Part shown: piece after piece, positions 60,230 through 64,000 of the stretch
Layout of the letters: every line of letters begins with the position of its first letter
Position numbering within the stretch: the stretch's first letter is position 1
DNA from: Acidovorax sp. 69
GTDB taxonomy: Bacteria; Pseudomonadota; Gammaproteobacteria; Burkholderiales; Burkholderiaceae_C
Direction: 5' to 3'
Assembly: GCF_002797445.1 (NCBI RefSeq)
Contig: NZ_PGEP01000001.1
Coordinates: 4,902,380 to 4,966,379, forward strand
Length of the DNA stretch: 64,000 nt
The notes under the pieces: model-generated
Seen by the model: only the letters and a program-made list of their open reading frames with translations
The model's database searches: none
Told to the model about the DNA's origin: nothing
Program-made: the position numbers and the translations under genes

Positions 60230-62332
60230 TCAGGCGCTGGAGGAAGTCGCCACCGCAGTCGGTGCCGCTGCAGCCTCCCGTTCGCGCGCAAACGCCACAT
60301 ACCAGTCCAGACACCCCGGGTTGGCCATCGCGTCCTTGTTCACCACCTTCTCGATGGGCTGGCCCAGCAGCAGCTTCTTGATGGGCAGCTCCTGCTTCTT
60401 GCCGCTCAGCGTGCGCGGCACTTCGGTCACCACAAAGATGTCATCGGGCACGAAGCGCGGGCTCAGGGCGGTGCGCACCGCGCCGTTGATGCGCGCACGC
60501 AGCGCGTCGTCCAACGCCTGGCCGGGGCGCAGCACCACAAACAGCGGCATGTAGCTTTCGCGGCCCAGGTACTCCAGGTCCACCACCAGGCTGTCGAGCA
60601 CCTCGGGCAGGGATTCGACCGCGCTGTAGATCTCGCTCGTGCCCATGCGCAGGCCGTGGCGGTTGATGGTGGCATCAGAGCGGCCATAGATCACGCAGCC
60701 GCCGTTGCTGCCGATCTTGAGCCAGTCGCCATGGCGCCACACCGCGCCCAGGGCGGCCGGGCCATCGCCACCGCCGGGCTGGCGGCCATGGCCTGCGGGG
60801 TACATGTCGAAGTAGCTCGACAGGTAGCGGCTGCCGTCCTTGTCACCCCACAAATACAAAGGCATCGATGGGATGGGCTGCGCGCAGACCAGTTCGCCCA
60901 CTGCGTCCTGCACGGGGCGGCCCTCAGCGTCCCACGACTCCACGGCGGCGCCCAGCATGCGGCACTGCATCTCGCCGGGCACCTGTGGCATCTCGCGGTG
61001 GCCGCCGATGAAGGCGCCGCAAAAATCCGTGCCGCCCGAAATGTTGTTCCACCAGATGTCTTGGGTGCCCAGCGCCTCGAACTGCGCCGTGCCCCACTGC
61101 TGCACCTCGGGCGATAGCGGCGAGCCGGTGGTGCCCAGAGCGCGGACGCGGCCCAGGTCGCCACAGTCCGCTAGCGCCAGCCCCGACTTCATGCAGTTGG
61201 CAAAAAACGCCGCGCCCGCACCGAAGAAGGTCACGCCCGTCTCGGCCGCAAAGCGCCACAGCACGCCCCAGTCGGGGTGGTCCTTGCTGCCGCCGGGGTT
61301 GCCGTCGTAGATCACACAGGTGGTGCCCGACAGCAGGCCGCTGAGCTGCGCGTTCCACATCACCCAGCCGGTGGAGCTGTACCAGTGGTAGCGCTCGCCA
61401 AAGCTGTTGGCGTCGTAGCTGCAGCCAATGTCGTTGTGCAGCACCTTGAGCTGCAGCGCCACCAGCACCGTGCCACCGTGGCCGTGCACGATGGGCTTCG
61501 GTAACCCGGTGGTGCCGCTGGAGTAGACGATCCACAGCGGGTGGTCAAACGGCAGCCACATCGGCTCGAATGCGGCCGTTTCTGCATCGTTTCGGGCGGT
61601 AGCGCTAGTCCAGCTTGCCCAACCAGCTATCGAAACAGAAGCATCCAGATTACCCAGCAGCACCGCGTGCTGCACGCTGGGCAGGGCCTCGCGCAGCTCG
61701 GCCAGCACGCCCGTGCGGTCGTGGTCGCGGCCGCCGTAGCTCACGCCGTCCACGCCGATCAGCACCTTGGGCTCGATCTGGCGAAAGCGGTCGAGCACGG
61801 CGTGGGTGCCCATGTCGGGTGCGCAGATGCTCCACACGCCACCAATGCTCACCGTGGCCAGGAAGGCGATCATGGCCTCGGGCACGTTGGGCAGGTAGGC
61901 GGCCACGCGGTCGCCAGGCTGCAGGCCCTGGGCCTGGAGGTGCAGCGCCAGCGACGCGACCTGGCGGCGCAGCTCGGGCCAGCCCAGTTCGCGGTGGTGA
62001 CCCTTTTCATTGCGGCTGATGATGGCCGGCAGGCCCGCCGCGTGCGCGGCCTCCACATGCCGCAGTGCCTGGCGTGCGTAGTTGACCTGGGCGCCCGGAA
62101 ACCACTGGGCGCCGGGCATGGTGTTCTGGGCTAGCACGGCGGTGTGGACGGTGGGGGACTCGATCTCGAAGTAATCCCAGATGCTTTGCCAGAAGGCGTC
62201 CAGATCGGTGGTGGACCAGCGCCACAGCGCGTCGTAGCTGTCGAACTGCAGGCCACGCTCGTCGCGCAGCCAGTTCTGGTACAGCCGGATCTGGGGGATG
62301 AACGGCGGGGTGGTGGGTGTTGTTGTCTCCAT
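60230..62332 (-). CDS. Acetoacetyl-CoA synthetase (AMP-binding)
   Basis: 700 residues from the ATG at 62332 ([10 protein letters not shown]). The N-terminal ACAS-like part has [14 protein letters not shown], typical of acetoacetate-CoA ligases, then the AMP-binding motif [18 protein letters not shown] near 270 and [14 protein letters not shown] near 435. The adenylation Lys is in [17 protein letters not shown]. It activates acetoacetate with ATP, feeding ketone bodies into acetyl-CoA. A stretch at 61588-61640 ([18 protein letters not shown]) lies in a variable loop and partly resembles a dispersed repeat. Convergent with hprS, 24 bp apart. Confidence 0.92.
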   Translation of the reverse strand: METTTPTTPPFIPQIRLYQNWLRDERGLQFDSYDALWRWSTTDLDAFWQSIWDYFEIESPTVHTAVLAQNTMPGAQWFPGAQVNYARQALRHVEAAHAAGLPAIISRNEKGHHRELGWPELRRQVASLALHLQAQGLQPGDRVAAYLPNVPEAMIAFLATVSIGGVWSICAPDMGTHAVLDRFRQIEPKVLIGVDGVSYGGRDHDRTGVLAELREALPSVQHAVLLGNLDASVSIAGWASWTSATARNDAETAAFEPMWLPFDHPLWIVYSSGTTGLPKPIVHGHGGTVLVALQLKVLHNDIGCSYDANSFGERYHWYSSTGWVMWNAQLSGLLSGTTCVIYDGNPGGSKDHPDWGVLWRFAAETGVTFFGAGAAFFANCMKSGLALADCGDLGRVRALGTTGSPLSPEVQQWGTAQFEALGTQDIWWNNISGGTDFCGAFIGGHREMPQVPGEMQCRMLGAAVESWDAEGRPVQDAVGELVCAQPIPSMPLYLWGDKDGSRYLSSYFDMYPAGHGRQPGGGDGPAALGAVWRHGDWLKIGSNGGCVIYGRSDATINRHGLRMGTSEIYSAVESLPEVLDSLVVDLEYLGRESYMPLFVVLRPGQALDDALRARINGAVRTALSPRFVPDDIFVVTEVPRTLSGKKQELPIKKLLLGQPIEKVVNKDAMANPGCLDWYVAFAREREAAAAPTAVATSSSA
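61588..61640 (+). repeat. Possible degenerate repeat copy inside the acetoacetyl-CoA synthetase gene
   Basis: TAGCGCTAGTCCAGCTTGCC followed by CAACCAGCTATCGAAACAGA shares TAGCGCT ... AGCTATC with the dispersed repeat, but the middle arm is lost. It is in frame on the opposite strand. Confidence 0.35.
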
Positions 62333-62834
62333 GGCGACGCAGCGTACCAGCGCGCCCACCCACTGACCATGCCGCTACGTCTCCCAATTGACAGCACCCC
62401 TGCGCTTGACTGCGGTATTGCAGGCGGTTTTGTGCGCTCGTTCCATACACTGAACGCATCTCTCGCTGTGCGCGCGGCCCTGTGGCTGCCCACGGGTTGC
62501 CATCAAGGCACTGTGCACAGGAGATGTCTCGCCTTGCCTTGCCGCGCCACCGAGCGCGCATCGGCTTCGGGCCACGCCCCTCCCGGGATACCTGCTTTGC
62601 GGCCGCCACGCCAGTGCGCGCGGGCCGCAACGCGCAGCGCGTGGTCCACCTTCCTGTGATGTGCAGGCGGGCCACTGCGGTGCCACCACCCAGAACCCGC
62701 CTTCAGCGGCTGTCGCCCTGGCTGCGATGGCGCTGCGGCTTGTGTTTCCACCACTTTTGCGGCCTCATGGAGGCTGCAGACACTGGGGGCACGGCCTGCG
62801 CATCCCTTTTTTGATCTTCCAGAAAGGTGATCCC
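62333..62834. other. Intergenic region before the BCCT transporter
   Basis: About 500 bp with no supported gene. It includes a weak -35-like TTGACT near 62408 and GC-rich stretches; no palindrome or repeat of the families above was seen. Confidence 0.5.
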
Positions 62835-64000
62835 ATGGAACTTCTCATCTCGGCGGGCCTGATCGTCGCCATCGTGCTCTGGGGCGTTGTCGCCCCTGAC
62901 TCCCTGGGCCTGGTGTTTGACACCGCGCTGGCCACCATCACCCGCAACTTTGGCTGGTTCTACCTGTGGGTGGTGCTGGGGCTGGTGGTACTGGCGCTTG
63001 TCCTGGCGTTCAGCCGCTATGGCGACCTGAAGCTGGGCCTGGAGGACGACGAACCCGAGTTCTCCATCGGCGCCTGGTTTGCCATGCTGTTTGCGGCGGG
63101 CATGGGCATTGGCCTGGTGTTCTGGGGCGTGGCCGAGCCCATCTCGCACTACGGCGCGCCGCCGCCCGGCATTGCGCCCCACACACCCGAGGCGGCCAAT
63201 GCCGCCATGCGCTACAGCTTCTTCCACTGGGGGTTGCACCCCTGGGCGGTGTACAGCATCGTGGCACTGGCGATTGCGTTTTTTCAGTTCCGCAAAGGCG
63301 GCTCGGCCCTGGTCAGCACGGCCGTGATGGCGCTGCCCTGGGCACCGCTGCAGCGCATTGGCCCGGTGGTCAACATCCTGGCCGTGATTGCCACGGCGTT
63401 TGGCGTGGCCGCCTCGCTGGGCATGGGCGCGCTACAGATCAACAGCGGGTTGCACGCCACCCTGGGTGTGCCGGTGAATGAAGGCTGGCAGGTCGGCATC
63501 ATCGTGGTGACTACCGTGCTGTTCATCACCTCGGCGGTGTCGGGCGTAGCGCGCGGGGTCAAGTGGTTGTCCACTTTCAACCTCATCATGGCGGCGCTGC
63601 TGGCGCTGGCGGTGTTTGTGCTGGGCCCCACGGTGGTCATCATCGACACCTTCACCAACACACTGGGCAGCTACCTCAGCGAGTTTGTGCGCATGAGCCT
63701 GCGCATGACCCCCTTCCGCGACAGCGGCTGGGTCAGTGGCTGGACGGTATTTTACTGGGCCTGGTGGGTCAGCTGGTCGCCCTTTGTGGGCCTGTTCATT
63801 GCCCGTGTGTCGCGCGGCCGCACCATCCGCGAGTTCATCCTGGGCACGGTGCTGGCGCCCACGCTGGCGGCCTTCGTGTGGTTCTCGGTTTTTGGTGGCA
63901 CGGCGCTGCACCTGGAGATCATGCAGGGTGTGCCCATTGCCGACGCCGTCAAGGCCGATGTATCCACCGCACTGTTCGTCATGTTCGATGCGCTGCCCTG
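62835..64000 (+). CDS. BCCT family transporter, 3' end outside the window
   Basis: At least 388 residues from the ATG at 62835, running off the window. Multiple spans are present and the BCCT signature reads AAGMGIGLVFWGVAEPISHY near 90-110. The Trp-rich stretch WTVFYWAWWVSWSPFVGLFI near 305-325 is the aromatic box that holds trimethylammonium groups. It takes up betaine, choline or carnitine with Na+ or H+. Osmoprotection is the usual role. The regulatory C-terminus is not in view. Confidence 0.93.
   Translation, partial: MELLISAGLIVAIVLWGVVAPDSLGLVFDTALATITRNFGWFYLWVVLGLVVLALVLAFSRYGDLKLGLEDDEPEFSIGAWFAMLFAAGMGIGLVFWGVAEPISHYGAPPPGIAPHTPEAANAAMRYSFFHWGLHPWAVYSIVALAIAFFQFRKGGSALVSTAVMALPWAPLQRIGPVVNILAVIATAFGVAASLGMGALQINSGLHATLGVPVNEGWQVGIIVVTTVLFITSAVSGVARGVKWLSTFNLIMAALLALAVFVLGPTVVIIDTFTNTLGSYLSEFVRMSLRMTPFRDSGWVSGWTVFYWAWWVSWSPFVGLFIARVSRGRTIREFILGTVLAPTLAAFVWFSVFGGTALHLEIMQGVPIADAVKADVSTALFVMFDALP

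Noticed and set aside
1..64000. Prophage, CRISPR array, tRNA or rRNA genes
   Set aside because: No phage structural gene, integrase, transposase, regularly spaced repeats, tRNA-like fold or rRNA sequence was found by eye.

Overview
The window is about 64 kb of GC-rich DNA, clearly bacterial and most like a Comamonadaceae (Acidovorax-type) betaproteobacterium. This rests on the protein types (Bug-family solute-binding proteins, GTP-dependent PckG, qNOR/NorR, a minCDE order) and on two families of intergenic repeats that I recognise from that family. No rRNA, tRNA, CRISPR array, intact prophage or transposase was found. Both ends cut through genes (an acyl-CoA dehydrogenase on the left, a BCCT transporter on the right).

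Region 1 (1-17.1 kb) is a CoA-thioester catabolic cluster: acyl-CoA dehydrogenases, two MaoC/hot-dog hydratases, a crotonase, an SDR dehydrogenase, a thiolase, a thiolase-like protein paired with a zinc-ribbon/OB-fold protein, a PaaI-type thioesterase, an acyl-CoA ligase, a family I-like and a family III CoA-transferase, two orphan Bug solute-binding proteins and a LysR regulator. Together they would take up, activate, beta-oxidise and cleave a carboxylic acid whose identity the sequence does not give. Region 2 (17.4-24.6 kb) holds recQ, a DoxX protein, and the anaerobic ribonucleotide reductase genes nrdD and nrdG. nrdD is split so that the glycyl-radical domain is a separate 62-residue protein, and an nrdG 3' end lies displaced behind a lower-GC segment with one secreted-protein gene. 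Two NrdR boxes precede nrdD.

Region 3 (24.7-29.4 kb) is nitric-oxide detoxification: a hemerythrin-like protein, quinol NO reductase norB, and divergent norR, with two exact GGT-N7-ACC NorR boxes and a -24/-12 promoter candidate between them. Region 4 (29.5-32.1 kb) is a compact three-gene set of DUF3696-type AAA ATPase, PIN-like nuclease and RNA ligase, the best candidate here for an undescribed system. Region 5 (32.3-44.3 kb) is mostly housekeeping: a diguanylate cyclase, threonine dehydratase, queC, pckG, a LysR gene, a phosphoesterase, a universal stress protein and two fasciclin proteins beside a TetR regulator.

Region 6 (44.4-56.8 kb) has argP divergent from a D-amino-acid dehydrogenase, an ElyC-like protein, an alpha/beta-hydrolase with a missing nucleophile, flavin reductase and MOSC proteins, a YccS-type membrane protein, minCDE, a DMT exporter and pssA. 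Region 7 (57-64 kb) has hydroxyisourate hydrolase and an HbpS-like protein divergent from an HprRS/CusRS-type two-component system with its operator in between, then an acetoacetyl-CoA synthetase and the truncated BCCT transporter.

A roughly 55-bp imperfect palindrome (core GCGCTT ... AAGCGC ... AGCTAT) occurs at least eleven times, nearly always between genes and at least once in frame inside a gene. A second repeat of about 165 bp occurs twice.
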